The notes: generated by a model not told the origin, from the letters alone. A stretch of DNA of 64,000 bases from Actinomadura litoris (GCF_009733595.1 NZ_WOFH01000002.1:124001-188000); one strand, 5' to 3'. Shown: positions 36,185 through 44,741, counted from the first letter of the stretch. Numbers and translations are program-made.

Positions 36185-37120
36185 TCATGGCGCGAGGAGG
36201 GCCTTGACCGGCTCCGTGCCGCCGTTCATCAGGTCGGTGAAGACCCGGGCGCCGTCGCTCAGCGGGAAGGTGTTCACCCAGCTCAGGTCCCATTGTGCGG
36301 CGAGGTCCACGGCCGCGCCGAACTCGCCGGGGGTGTAGCCGAACGAGCCGAGCAGCCGCTTCTCGGTGCGGACGAGGTCGTTCGCGTCGAACCCGGGATC
36401 GGCGCTCGCCAGCCCGAGCGCCACCGCGACCCCGCCGGGCGCCAGCCGGTTCAGCGCGTCGGCGCGGGTGGTCGGCAGCCCGACCGCGTCGAAGACCACG
36501 TCGAACTCGCCGCGCAGGGACGGGCCGGTGGCGTCGGCGCCGAGCCGTCCGGCGATCGCCGCGCGCCGCTCGGACAGGTCGGCGGCGACCACGGACGCGG
36601 CGCCGCGCAGCCGCGCGAGCTGCACGCACAGCAGGCCGATCGTCCCGCAGCCGATGACACCGACGCGCGCGCCCTCCGGGACCGCTGCCACGTTCCACGA
36701 GTGGACCGCGTAGGCGATCGGCTCGACCAGGCCGGCGGCCGTCCAGGAGAATCCGTCCGGGAGCGCGTGGACCGAGGAGGCCGGCACCGCGACCCGCTCG
36801 GCGAACCCACCCGGGCGGTGCACGCCGATCAGCGCGCGGCGGCGGCACAGGTTGCCGCGTCCCCGCGTACACAGATCGCAGTCTCCGCAGGAGAGAATGG
36901 GGTTCACCACGACGCGCCGGCCGTCGGGGGTCGTCCCGGCGAACTCGTGGCCCATCACGAGCGGTGGGGTTCGGAAGCCGGGGGTGCGCACGCCGTGCAG
37001 CTCACTGCCGCAGATGCCGGCGGCGGCCACCTCGACGAGGATCTCATCGGATTTCACGGACGGTTCGTCGATGTCATGCAGTTCCACCACGCTCGGCGCG
37101 GTGAAAACGAGTGCCTTCAT
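36185..37120 (-). CDS. Zinc-dependent medium-chain alcohol/polyol dehydrogenase
   Basis: 311 residues from the ATG at 37120 (MKALVFTAPSVVELHDIDEP); the longer frame to 37144 would run towards the operator. Catalytic zinc ligands in GICGSELHG and MGHEFAG; structural zinc site CGDCDLCTRGRGNLC; dinucleotide motif VIGCGTIGLLCVQLA. Shorter than typical sorbitol dehydrogenases (about 345). First gene of the minus-strand set, divergent from iclR across a 76-bp region with an operator. Confidence 0.9.
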   Translation of the reverse strand: MKALVFTAPSVVELHDIDEPSVKSDEILVEVAAAGICGSELHGVRTPGFRTPPLVMGHEFAGTTPDGRRVVVNPILSCGDCDLCTRGRGNLCRRRALIGVHRPGGFAERVAVPASSVHALPDGFSWTAAGLVEPIAYAVHSWNVAAVPEGARVGVIGCGTIGLLCVQLARLRGAASVVAADLSERRAAIAGRLGADATGPSLRGEFDVVFDAVGLPTTRADALNRLAPGGVAVALGLASADPGFDANDLVRTEKRLLGSFGYTPGEFGAAVDLAAQWDLSWVNTFPLSDGARVFTDLMNGGTEPVKALLAP

Positions 37121-37162
37121 CACAGCCGTGAATGTAGCAGCCATCCGTATCGTGGGCTAGCA

Positions 37163-37177
37163 TTCCGTATAGCGGAA
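37163..37177. promoter_or_regulatory. Palindromic operator in the adh-iclR divergent region
   Basis: TTCCGTATAGCGGAA, one mismatch from the perfect palindromes at 28759 and 38162. It lies 19 bp before the iclR start and 42 bp from the dehydrogenase start, so one protein could control both directions and repress itself. Confidence 0.75.
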
Positions 37178-37196
37178 ACCTAGGGGAGAGGGTCGC

Positions 37197-37976
37197 ATGG
37201 CGAAGAACGAGTCACCGGTGGGCAGCGTGGACAGGGCGCTGCGCATCATCCAGCTGCTCTCCGAGAGCGGGCGCGGCGTCACGCTGGAGGACCTCGCGGT
37301 CCGCTCCGGCATCCCGCGCAGCTCCCTGCACCGTCTGCTCGGCGCGCTGCGGCACCGCGGCTTCGCCGCGCAGCCGGAGCCGAACGGTCCCTACTTCCTC
37401 GGCACCGAGCTGCTCGCGGCGGCGTTCCGCTACTACGACCGGATCGACCTGCGCGCGCTCGTCCATCCGGTGCTGCTGCGGCTGCGCGAGGAGCTGAACG
37501 AGACCACCCACATGGCCGTGCTGGACGGCGGCGAGATCGTCTACGTGGACAAGGTCGAGGCCATCCACCCGATCACGATGACCTCGGTGATCGGCGGCCG
37601 GAACCCGGCGCACTGCACCGGTGTCGGCAAGGCCCTGCTGGCCTGGACGTACCCGACCGACGAGGCGATCAAGCTGTGGGCCGCCGCGCACGAGCTGCGC
37701 CCGGTCACCCGGCACTCGATCACCTCGCCGGCCCGGCTCGCCGAGGAGATGGCCGAGATCAGGGAGCGCGGATACGCGCTCGACATGGAGGAGAACGAGG
37801 AGGGCGTGCGCTGCGCGGCGGTGCCGGTCTTCCTCGGGCGCTCCACGCCGTCCGCCGGGATCAGCGTCACCGCGCCGAAGGACCGCTTCCCGAAGGCGCG
37901 GGTGACCGAGGTGGCGCTGCGCGTGCGCACGATCCTCGCCGACGAGCTGGACGAACCCACCGGCCCGGCCGAGTGA
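37197..37976 (+). CDS. IclR-family transcriptional regulator
   Basis: 259 residues. N-terminal winged helix (GVTLEDLAVRSGIPRSSLHR, then LLGALRHRGF) and a C-terminal IclR effector domain (HMAVLDGGEIVYVDKVEAIH; GVGKALLAW; GYALDMEENEEGVRCAAVPV). IclR proteins sense small carboxylates or sugar-acid intermediates. It is divergent from the catabolic genes and adjacent to a palindrome repeated before the importer and GH114 genes, so it most likely represses this locus until an intermediate appears. Confidence 0.95.
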   Translation: MAKNESPVGSVDRALRIIQLLSESGRGVTLEDLAVRSGIPRSSLHRLLGALRHRGFAAQPEPNGPYFLGTELLAAAFRYYDRIDLRALVHPVLLRLREELNETTHMAVLDGGEIVYVDKVEAIHPITMTSVIGGRNPAHCTGVGKALLAWTYPTDEAIKLWAAAHELRPVTRHSITSPARLAEEMAEIRERGYALDMEENEEGVRCAAVPVFLGRSTPSAGISVTAPKDRFPKARVTEVALRVRTILADELDEPTGPAE

Positions 37977-38022
37977 GTCCGGCTGAGTGAGTCCGGCGGG
38001 GTGAATCTGGCGGGGTGAGCCC
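37967..38022 (+). repeat. Four tandem 14-bp repeats overlapping the iclR stop codon
   Basis: GGCCGAGTGAGTCC, GGCTGAGTGAGTCC, GGCGGGGTGAATCT and GGCGGGGTGAGCCC. The iclR stop codon lies in the first unit, so copy changes would alter only untranslated sequence. The array abuts the hairpin at 38022-38081. Confidence 0.75.
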
Positions 38023-38081
38023 GGTGGCGCCCCGCGCGGCCGCGCCCGAGGGTGCCGGGCGGGTCTCGTGGGGCGCCACCG
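38022..38081 (+). terminator. Inverted repeat downstream of iclR
   Basis: 12-bp perfect arms (CGGTGGCGCCCC and complement) with a 36-nt GC-rich loop that can fold further. Likely iclR terminator, before the GH114 promoter. Confidence 0.6.
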
Positions 38082-38161
38082 GAGTGCCCCGGCGCATGTC
38101 CGGGGTGTGCCGGATGGTTGACAGGGGGCGAGTCATGCTGGTTGCCTTTCATGGAAGCCTA

Positions 38162-38176
38162 TTCCGTGATACGGAA
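38162..38176. promoter_or_regulatory. Palindromic operator directly upstream of GH114 gene
   Basis: TTCCGTGATACGGAA, perfect 6-3-6 palindrome ending 10 bp before the GTG start at 38187. Its place against the ribosome site suits repression. It is the third copy of the locus operator. Confidence 0.75.
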
Positions 38177-38186
38177 AGAGAAGCAA

Positions 38187-39185
38187 GTGGCGAAGGTCGT
38201 GGTGGTTCTCGGGCTGCTGCTTGCGCTGGCGGGGGCGGGGTGTTCGGCGGGGTCGTCCAAGAAGGAGGAAGAGGACGCTCCGTGGAGGCCGGTCGTCGGC
38301 AGCCGGTGGCAGTACCAGCTTTCGGGTGATCGCAAGTTCCCGGGGACGGGGGGTATCAACGTCGATATCTGCGAGCGGCCCTATGCCGGTGGCGGTGGGG
38401 GCGGGGGCGAGACCGGCGGCGGGGAGGACGGAAAGGGCGGCGGGGGCGCGTGCGTGCGCCCCGAGGTGTTCGACATCGACCTGTACGCCGACGCCTCGGT
38501 CGTCGGGAACAACACGACGCTGAACACGGCCGCCGTCAAGGCGATCCACGCCCGCGGCGCCAAGGCCATCTGCTACATCGACTCGGGTTCGGTGGAGAAG
38601 GGCCGCCCCGACTACCGGCAGTACGCCGAGTGGCACGAGGCCCACGGGAGATCGCTGATCGGCAAGCCCTACCCGGGGTTCCCGGAGGAGAGCTACGCCA
38701 ACATCAACAACGACAAGGGGCAGCGCGACTTCGTGCTCGGGATGCAGGAGGCACGGGTCCGCAAATGCGTTCAGGCGGGGTTCGACGCCGTCGAGTTCGA
38801 CGTCGTCAACGCCCACGAGGACGGGGCGGGGGTCACCGGGTGGCAGGTCAGTGCCGACAGCCAGCTCGTGTTCAACCGCGCGCTCGCTGACATCGCGCAC
38901 CGCAACGGCCTCGCGGCGGGGCTGAAGAACGACCTCGGCCAGATCCCCCAGCTCGTATCCTCGTTCGACTTCATGATCAACGAGGAGTGCTGGGAGTTCC
39001 GCGAGTGCGACCGGTTGAAGCCGTTCATCGCGGCGGGCAAGCCGGTCTTCGGCGTCGAGTACAAGCCCTCACGCGGGGCGGACCCGCTCGCCTTCTGCCG
39101 GGAGGCCGTGTCGCTGCGCTTCGGCTTCATCAAGAAGGGCGAGGACTACCTCCTCACCGACCAGCCGTACACCCCCTGCCGCTGA
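38187..39185 (+). CDS. GH114 endo-alpha-1,4-polygalactosaminidase-like lipoprotein
   Basis: 332 residues from the GTG at 38187, chosen because it gives a clean lipoprotein signal (VVVVLGLLLALAGAGCSAGS) and leaves the operator upstream; longer frames to 38052 would read through it. The catalytic domain matches GH114: WQYQLSG, FDIDLYADAS, AICYIDSGSVEKGRPDY, GFDAVEFDVVNAHED, GLKNDLGQIPQLVSSFDFMI and NEECWEFREC. A Gly-rich insert of about 25 residues sits after the first strand, between two cysteines. GH114 members cut alpha-1,4-galactosamine polymers. Anchored outside the cell, it would supply oligosaccharides to the importer. Confidence 0.88.
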   Translation: MAKVVVVLGLLLALAGAGCSAGSSKKEEEDAPWRPVVGSRWQYQLSGDRKFPGTGGINVDICERPYAGGGGGGGETGGGEDGKGGGGACVRPEVFDIDLYADASVVGNNTTLNTAAVKAIHARGAKAICYIDSGSVEKGRPDYRQYAEWHEAHGRSLIGKPYPGFPEESYANINNDKGQRDFVLGMQEARVRKCVQAGFDAVEFDVVNAHEDGAGVTGWQVSADSQLVFNRALADIAHRNGLAAGLKNDLGQIPQLVSSFDFMINEECWEFRECDRLKPFIAAGKPVFGVEYKPSRGADPLAFCREAVSLRFGFIKKGEDYLLTDQPYTPCR

Positions 39186-39213
39186 GCCGGCGGGATCGAA
39201 CGAAAGAACAACC

Positions 39214-40059
39214 ATGCGACTCCTCACCTTCCGCACCGAGGGCGGCACCCGCGCGGGGCGCCTCGACGGCACGCAGGTCACGCCGCTGGACGCGCCGGAC
39301 GTGGGCGCGCTGCTGGCCACCGGCCTGGACTGGCGCGCCCGCGCCGCCGCGACCGGACCGCTCGTCCCCTTCGACGAGCTGGACCTCGCGCCGCTGGTCA
39401 CCCGGCCCAGCAAGATCATCTGCGTGGGGCTCAACTACAAGCGGCACATCGCCGAGACCGGCCTGGACACCCCCGAGCACCCGACGCTGTTCGCCAAGTT
39501 CGCGAACTCGCTGATCGGCGCCCGCGACCCGATCGTGCTGCCCGCCGCGTCCGGCGCGATGGACTGGGAGGCCGAGCTCGCCATCGTCATCGGGCGGAGC
39601 GTCGCGCACGCCGACCACGCCGAGGCCCGCGCGGCCATCGCCGGGTACACCGTCGCCAACGACGTCAGCGCCCGCGACTTCCAGCGCCGGACCACCCAGT
39701 GGCTCCAGGGCAAGACGTTCGACGCGACGACGCCGCTCGGCCCGACCCTGGTCACCGCCGACGAGCTGCACGACGTCGCCGACCTGGTGGTGTCGTGCAA
39801 GCTGCGCGGCGAGCAGATGCAGGGCGGCTGGACCGGCGACATGCTGTTCCCGCCGGACGAGATCGTCTCCTACATCAGCGGCATCATGACGCTCGAACCC
39901 GGCGACGTGATCCTCACCGGGACGCCGGCGGGCATCGGCGACAGCCGCACCCCGCCGATCCGGCTCGAACCCGGCGACGTGCTGGAGACCGAGATCGAGG
40001 GCCTCGGCGTGCTGCGCAACGAGTGCACGCTCAGCCCGCGTCCAACACGCGGAACGTGA
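39214..40059 (+). CDS. Fumarylacetoacetate-hydrolase-family protein
   Basis: 281 residues. Metal ligands in MDWEAELAIVIG, and the substrate loop GYTVANDVSARDFQ; ILTGTPAGIG near the end is diagnostic of the FAH C-terminal domain. Related enzymes cleave 2,4-diketo-3-deoxy sugar acids to pyruvate plus a hydroxy-aldehyde or acid, which would complete an oxidative sugar route here. It follows GH114 by 28 bp. Its 3' end overlaps the converging gene by 29 bp. Confidence 0.92.
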   Translation: MRLLTFRTEGGTRAGRLDGTQVTPLDAPDVGALLATGLDWRARAAATGPLVPFDELDLAPLVTRPSKIICVGLNYKRHIAETGLDTPEHPTLFAKFANSLIGARDPIVLPAASGAMDWEAELAIVIGRSVAHADHAEARAAIAGYTVANDVSARDFQRRTTQWLQGKTFDATTPLGPTLVTADELHDVADLVVSCKLRGEQMQGGWTGDMLFPPDEIVSYISGIMTLEPGDVILTGTPAGIGDSRTPPIRLEPGDVLETEIEGLGVLRNECTLSPRPTRGT

Positions 40060-41260
40060 TGCCCGCCCGGGTCAGCCGGTCGAGCAGCGCGTCGCCCATG
40101 GCGGCCGCCGTGGTCACCTGACCGGAGGTCTCCGGCAGGTCGTCGTGGGCGAGGCAGAGCGCGGACTCGCCGAGCATGCGGGCGGACTCGGTGTAGCCGG
40201 GGTCGCCGCCCGCGACCTCGGTGACGACGCGCCTGCCGCCGCCCTCGCCCACGAACGTCACGCGGAACCAGTTGCGGGCGCGGCGCTCCGCCGACGGCCC
40301 CTCGCCGGCCGCGCGGAAGCGCCGCAGCAGCGACCGCGCCGGCGGGATCTGGGCGAGGGCGAGCACCGCCCCCGCGCCCGCGGCCATGCCCGCCGCCTCC
40401 GCCAGGTGCCTGACGGCGACGTGGTGCCCGTAGGTGAAGTCCGGGCCGTACCGGTCGAGCGTCCTGGCCGAGCGCGCCACGATCCGCGGGTCGATGGTCG
40501 GCGCCGGCAGCGTCCAGCCGCCGGTGACGCGGGTCCTCGGCAGCAGGCCGCGCGCGAGGCGGACCCGCCGCGCGCTCTCCCGCCGCGCCTCGGCCCGCGC
40601 CTCGGCCTTCCCGCGGTCGCGTTCGGCGCGCAGCATGCCGGGCACGTCGGCGGCGATCCCGATGATCGACTGCACCGTGCCCCCGGACGGGTCGAACCGC
40701 GCCCGCACGAACGCCTCCACGCGCAGCGGCACATCCTCGGGCAGCTGCTTGACGGTGAAGTAGGCGCCGAGGTCGGCCGGGATCGAGTCGAACCCGCACG
40801 CGTGGACGAGGCGCGCCCCGCTCCGGACGGCCTGCTCGTGGTAGGCGAGGTACATGCGGTCGACGAAGGCGGGCTCCCCGGCGAGGTCGACGTAGTCCGT
40901 CCCGGCGCGGGCGCAGGCCGCGACCAGCGGCTCGCCGTGCTCGCCGTAGGGGCCGACCGTCGTGACGACGACCCGCGCCGCCCGCGCCAGCTCCGCGACC
41001 GAGCCGACCTCGGCGGTGTCGGCGCGCAGGAGGGGCAGCTCGGCGCAGGCGGGGTTCAGCGCGGCCAGCCGGTCGCGGACCGCCTCCAGCCTGGCCCGGT
41101 TCCGCCCGGCCAGCGCCCACCGCGTCCCGGGGCCGGCGTGCTCCGCCAGGTACTCGGCGGTCAGCGCGCCGGTGAAGCCGGTCGCGCCGAACAGGACGAT
41201 GTCGTACTCCCGGTCGCGCTTGCCCTCGTGCGGGCGGTCGTGCGGGTGGTCGCCGGTCAT
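40031..41260 (-). CDS. Saccharopine dehydrogenase NADP-binding-like protein (enoyl-reductase type)
   Basis: 409 residues from the ATG at 41260. Rossmann motif DIVLFGATGFTGALTAEYLA, then ALAGRNRARLEAVRDRL and TTVGPYGEHGEPLVAACARA, matching actinobacterial trans-acting enoyl reductase/saccharopine-dehydrogenase-like proteins. Membrane-associated lipid reduction is known for the mycobacterial relatives; the substrate here is unknown. Not obviously linked to the sugar locus, with which it converges. Confidence 0.88.
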   Translation of the reverse strand: MTGDHPHDRPHEGKRDREYDIVLFGATGFTGALTAEYLAEHAGPGTRWALAGRNRARLEAVRDRLAALNPACAELPLLRADTAEVGSVAELARAARVVVTTVGPYGEHGEPLVAACARAGTDYVDLAGEPAFVDRMYLAYHEQAVRSGARLVHACGFDSIPADLGAYFTVKQLPEDVPLRVEAFVRARFDPSGGTVQSIIGIAADVPGMLRAERDRGKAEARAEARRESARRVRLARGLLPRTRVTGGWTLPAPTIDPRIVARSARTLDRYGPDFTYGHHVAVRHLAEAAGMAAGAGAVLALAQIPPARSLLRRFRAAGEGPSAERRARNWFRVTFVGEGGGRRVVTEVAGGDPGYTESARMLGESALCLAHDDLPETSGQVTTAAAMGDALLDRLTRAGITFRVLDAG

Positions 41261-41437
41261 GCGAACCCCTCTCGTGTAACCGAAACCCGATCCTGACCCA
41301 TGGGACGGCGGGGCCGCCCCGCGCCGCGCCGCGTCGAGGGGCCATGTCGAGGGACTGTCACGCTTCGCGGTCGCCCCGGCGCCACGCGTGACGAGGTCAC
41401 GTCCCGGATCGGCGCCGGGAGCTGTCCTAATGTGGCC

Positions 41438-41737
41438 ATGTCGAGGGGGGACGGTGCCGTGCGAGGGCTCGCCGTGGCGATGGACGTCGCCGCGTTGCTG
41501 CTGTTCGGACGGCTCGTCCACGCCCTGGCCCACCGCCCCCGCCCGGCCGCGCGCCCCGCCCCCGGGGGCGCCCTGGACACCGCCGCGAGCGCCGAGGCGG
41601 CGCTTGACGGCGCCGGTCCGGACGATGTACTCCCAGGCGGCACCGAGACGGTCCCCGACGAGGCCGGGCGGTTCGCGGCGCTGGCGCTGCTCGGCACCGG
41701 CCTGATCCTGCTGTCGGTCCCGCTCTGGAGCGGGTAG
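41438..41737 (+). CDS. Small two-TM membrane protein
   Basis: 99 residues from ATG 41438. Hydrophobic segments at about 8-28 (LAVAMDVAALLLFGRLVHAL) and 80-99 (RFAALALLGTGLILLSVPLW) flank an acidic, Ala/Pro-rich loop. No family recognised. The ribosome site is weak, so the call is moderate. Precedes the PAC2 gene on the same strand. Confidence 0.5.
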   Translation: MSRGDGAVRGLAVAMDVAALLLFGRLVHALAHRPRPAARPAPGGALDTAASAEAALDGAGPDDVLPGGTETVPDEAGRFAALALLGTGLILLSVPLWSG

Positions 41738-41861
41738 CGGGCGGCCGTCCGGTGCCGGAAAGGCTTCTCCGGAGCTGCGCTTCCCGGGTGCGACGGTGAT
41801 CACATACGGGCCGGGGAAGCGCCGTCCCATGTCCTAGTGTTGGCACCATCGACATGACGAT

Positions 41862-42782
41862 GTGGGGGAGAAGTTGCTTAACCCTGAGGACCTGTACGAG
41901 CTGGACACCGACGTCCCGGAACTGGCCGGGCCGGTGCTGCTGCACAGCCTCGACGGCTTCGTCGACGCGGGATCCACGGGGCAGCTCGTCCGCGAGCACC
42001 TGCTGGAGGCGCTGGAGCACCGCATCGTCGCACGGTTCGACGTCGACTCGCTGATCGACTACCGGGCCCGCCGCCCGAGCATGACCTTCGACCGCGACCA
42101 CTGGGCCGCCTACGACGCGCCCGAGCTGGTCGTCCGGCTCGTCGAGGACGAGGCGGGCACGCCGTTCCTGCTCCTGTCGGGCCCCGAGCCCGACCGGCTG
42201 TGGGAGGGGTTCACCGCGTCCGTCCTGCACCTGGTGAAGCGCCTCGGGGTGGGGCTGGTCGTCGGGGTGCACGGCATCCCGATGGGCGTGCCGCACACCC
42301 GTCCGGTGGGGATGACCTCGCACGCGACGCGGCCCGAGCTGGTCACGCGGAACTCCTGGTTCGACAAGGTGCAGGTGCCGGGCAGCGCGGCCGGGCTGCT
42401 GGAGCTGCGGCTCGGCGAGGCCGGGCACGACGCGGTCGGCCTGGCCGTCCACGTGCCGCACTACCTGGCGCAGTCGGCGTATCCGGCCGCCGCCGTCGCG
42501 GCGGTGGAGGCGATCGCGGCGGCGACCGGCCTGTCGCTGCCGTCCGAGCGGCTGCGCGAGGCCGCCGCCCGCACCGACGCCGACATCGCCGAGCAGGTGG
42601 ACGGCAACGACGAGGTCGAGAAGGTCGTCCGGGCGCTGGAGCAGCAGTACGACGCGTTCGCGGGCGCCGCCGAGCGCGACAACCTGCTCGCCGAGTCGCA
42701 GGACATGCCGACCGCCGAGGAGCTCGGCGCCCAGTTCGAGCGGTTCCTCGCCGAGCAGGACGGCCCGGAGCCGCCCGCCTGA
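41862..42782 (+). CDS. PAC2 family (proteasome assembly chaperone-like) protein
   Basis: 306 residues from GTG 41862; a TTG at 41874 (LLNPEDLYELDTDVPEL), just after GGGGGAG, fits family starts better. PAC2 core: GPVLLHSLDGFVDAGSTGQL, LLLSGPEPDRLWEGF and VVGVHGIPMGVPHTRP. Acidic coiled C-terminus. Actinobacteria with a proteasome carry such proteins, but a role in assembly is unproved. Confidence 0.9.
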   Translation: MGEKLLNPEDLYELDTDVPELAGPVLLHSLDGFVDAGSTGQLVREHLLEALEHRIVARFDVDSLIDYRARRPSMTFDRDHWAAYDAPELVVRLVEDEAGTPFLLLSGPEPDRLWEGFTASVLHLVKRLGVGLVVGVHGIPMGVPHTRPVGMTSHATRPELVTRNSWFDKVQVPGSAAGLLELRLGEAGHDAVGLAVHVPHYLAQSAYPAAAVAAVEAIAAATGLSLPSERLREAAARTDADIAEQVDGNDEVEKVVRALEQQYDAFAGAAERDNLLAESQDMPTAEELGAQFERFLAEQDGPEPPA

Positions 42783-42831
42783 CATATCCGCCGGTCGGCG
42801 GGGTAGGCGAGCCCCCGAGGGGGGAGTCTCG

Positions 42832-43488
42832 ATGATCACGATCGGGCTGGCCGACGCCGCGCTGGCCGGCGACCTCGTCATCCCGGACGAGCCGACCGGC
42901 ATGGTGCTGTTCGCGCACGGCAGCGGCAGCTCCCGGCACAGCCCCCGCAACCGGGCCGTCGCGCACGGCCTGAACGCGGCGGGCATCGGGACGCTCCTGC
43001 TGGACCTGCTCACCGAGCAGGAGGAGCGGCACGACGCGGCGACGGCCGCCCTGCGCTTCGACATCGAGATGCTGACGATGCGGCTGATCGGCACGATCGA
43101 CCGGCTGGCGGAGGGCCTGGAGGCGGCGCCGCGCACCGCCGGCGTCCCGCTCGGCCTGTTCGGCGCCAGCACCGGCGCGGCCGCCGCGCTGGCGGCGACG
43201 GCGGCCCGCCCGAACGTCGCGGCGGTCGTCTCGCGGGGCGGGCGGCCCGACCTCGCGGGCCCGTCGCTGCCGCGGGTGCGGGCGCCGGTGCTGCTCATCG
43301 TGGGCGGCCGCGACCCCGAGGTGCTGGAGCTGAACAGGCGCGCCCAGGAGCGGCTGGACGGCCGCGCGGAACTGCACGTCGTCTCCGGCGCCACCCACCT
43401 GTTCGAGGAGCCGGGCGCCCTTGAGGAGGTCACCACCCAGGCCGCCGAGTGGTTCAACCTGCACCTTCGCCGCGCGCCGGGGCGCTGA
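42832..43488 (+). CDS. Alpha/beta hydrolase, dienelactone-hydrolase-like
   Basis: 218 residues. Nucleophile elbow LFGASTGAAAALA; catalytic Asp in VGGRDPEVLEL and His in GATHLFEEPG. N-terminal VLFAHGSGSSRHSPRN is typical of this group. Starts 49 bp after the PAC2 gene with GAGGGGGGAG upstream. Substrate unknown. Confidence 0.87.
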   Translation: MITIGLADAALAGDLVIPDEPTGMVLFAHGSGSSRHSPRNRAVAHGLNAAGIGTLLLDLLTEQEERHDAATAALRFDIEMLTMRLIGTIDRLAEGLEAAPRTAGVPLGLFGASTGAAAALAATAARPNVAAVVSRGGRPDLAGPSLPRVRAPVLLIVGGRDPEVLELNRRAQERLDGRAELHVVSGATHLFEEPGALEEVTTQAAEWFNLHLRRAPGR

Positions 43489-43547
43489 GCGGACGGACCG
43501 AAAACCAGGGTGTGGTTTGGGGGCGTTCGCTTGGGCAACATGGGTCC

Positions 43548-44741
43548 ATGCCCGACGTCATCGTGGTTGGCGCGGGGCCCGCGGGCTCCGCCGTGGCTTG
43601 TCACCTCGCACGCGCCGGGCTGGACGTGCTCATCCTGGAGAAGACCACGTTCCCCCGCGAGAAGGTCTGCGGGGACGGGCTCACGCCCCGCGCCGTCCAG
43701 GAGCTGGTGGCGCTGGGCGTCGACGTCGAGGACCCGGGCTGGTTCCGCACCGCGGGGCTGCGGCTCGTCGGCGGGCGCCACCGCCTGGAGATCGGCTGGC
43801 CGGGCGGGTCGCTGCCCGCCTTCGGCCTCACCCGCACGCGCCGGGACCTCGACGAGCTGCTCGTCCAGCAGGCCGTGAAGGCGGGCGCCACGCTGCGGGA
43901 GGGCACCAAGGTCACCGCGCCCCTCCGCAACCGCACCGGGCAGGTGGCGGGCGTGGTCGCCGGAGGCCGGGAGCACCACGCGCGGCTGGTCGTCGCGGCG
44001 GACGGGGCGTCCTCGCGCCTGTCGGTCGCCACCGGCCTGCGGCCCCGCCCGGACCGCCCGATCGGCACCGCCGCGCGCCGCTACTACCGCAGCCCCCGCC
44101 ATGACGACGCCCACCTGGAGATCCGGCTCGGCGTCACGCCCGCCGGATACGGGTGGATCTTCGGGATGGGCGACGGGACGTGCAACGCCGGGATCGCGCT
44201 GCTGCGCGACACCCGCGCCGACTGCCGCCGGGTCCTCGACCGCTGGCTGGCGTCGCTGCCGGCCGACCGGGCGCTCACCGAGGAGCACGCGCTGACGCCC
44301 GTCCGGGGCGCGGCGCTGCCGATGGGCTTCAGCCGCCAGCCGCACTACGCCGCGGGGCTCCTGCTCGTGGGCGACTCGGGCGGCATGGTCAACCCGTTCA
44401 GCGGCGAGGGCATCGCCTACGCGCTGGAGGCCGCCCGGCTCGCCGCCGAGACGATCGGGACCGCGCTGGCCCGCCCGACGGCGGCGCAGCGCGAGCGGGC
44501 GCTGCACCGGTACCCGGCCGCGCTGAAGTCGGCGCACGGCGGCGCGTTCACGCTCGGCCGCGCGTGCGCCCAGGCCATCGAGCATCCGTGGGTCATGCGG
44601 CTGGCGGCCAGGCACGGGCTGGCGCGCCCGGTGCTCGGGCGGATCGCGGTGACCGTCCTGGCCGGGATGGGCGACCCGTGCGGGCGGCGGGCGCCCGACC
44701 GGCTCGCCGCCGCGCTCGCCAGGATCACCCCGGCGTCCTGA
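43548..44741 (+). CDS. Geranylgeranyl reductase family flavoprotein
   Basis: 397 residues from ATG 43548. FAD-binding GxGxxG in VIVVGAGPAGSAVACHLARA, the DGxTPRAV loop KVCGDGLTPRAVQEL, and second FAD motif LLLVGDSGGMVNPFSGEGI. Actinomycete relatives, often placed near the nuo complex, reduce isoprenoid chains such as menaquinone tails. No nuo genes are in view. Converges with and overlaps the GMC gene by 17 bp. Confidence 0.92.
   Translation: MPDVIVVGAGPAGSAVACHLARAGLDVLILEKTTFPREKVCGDGLTPRAVQELVALGVDVEDPGWFRTAGLRLVGGRHRLEIGWPGGSLPAFGLTRTRRDLDELLVQQAVKAGATLREGTKVTAPLRNRTGQVAGVVAGGREHHARLVVAADGASSRLSVATGLRPRPDRPIGTAARRYYRSPRHDDAHLEIRLGVTPAGYGWIFGMGDGTCNAGIALLRDTRADCRRVLDRWLASLPADRALTEEHALTPVRGAALPMGFSRQPHYAAGLLLVGDSGGMVNPFSGEGIAYALEAARLAAETIGTALARPTAAQRERALHRYPAALKSAHGGAFTLGRACAQAIEHPWVMRLAARHGLARPVLGRIAVTVLAGMGDPCGRRAPDRLAAALARITPAS

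Noticed and set aside
38052..38186. Longer GH114 reading frame
   Set aside because: It would run through the operator palindrome and bury the lipoprotein signal internally.
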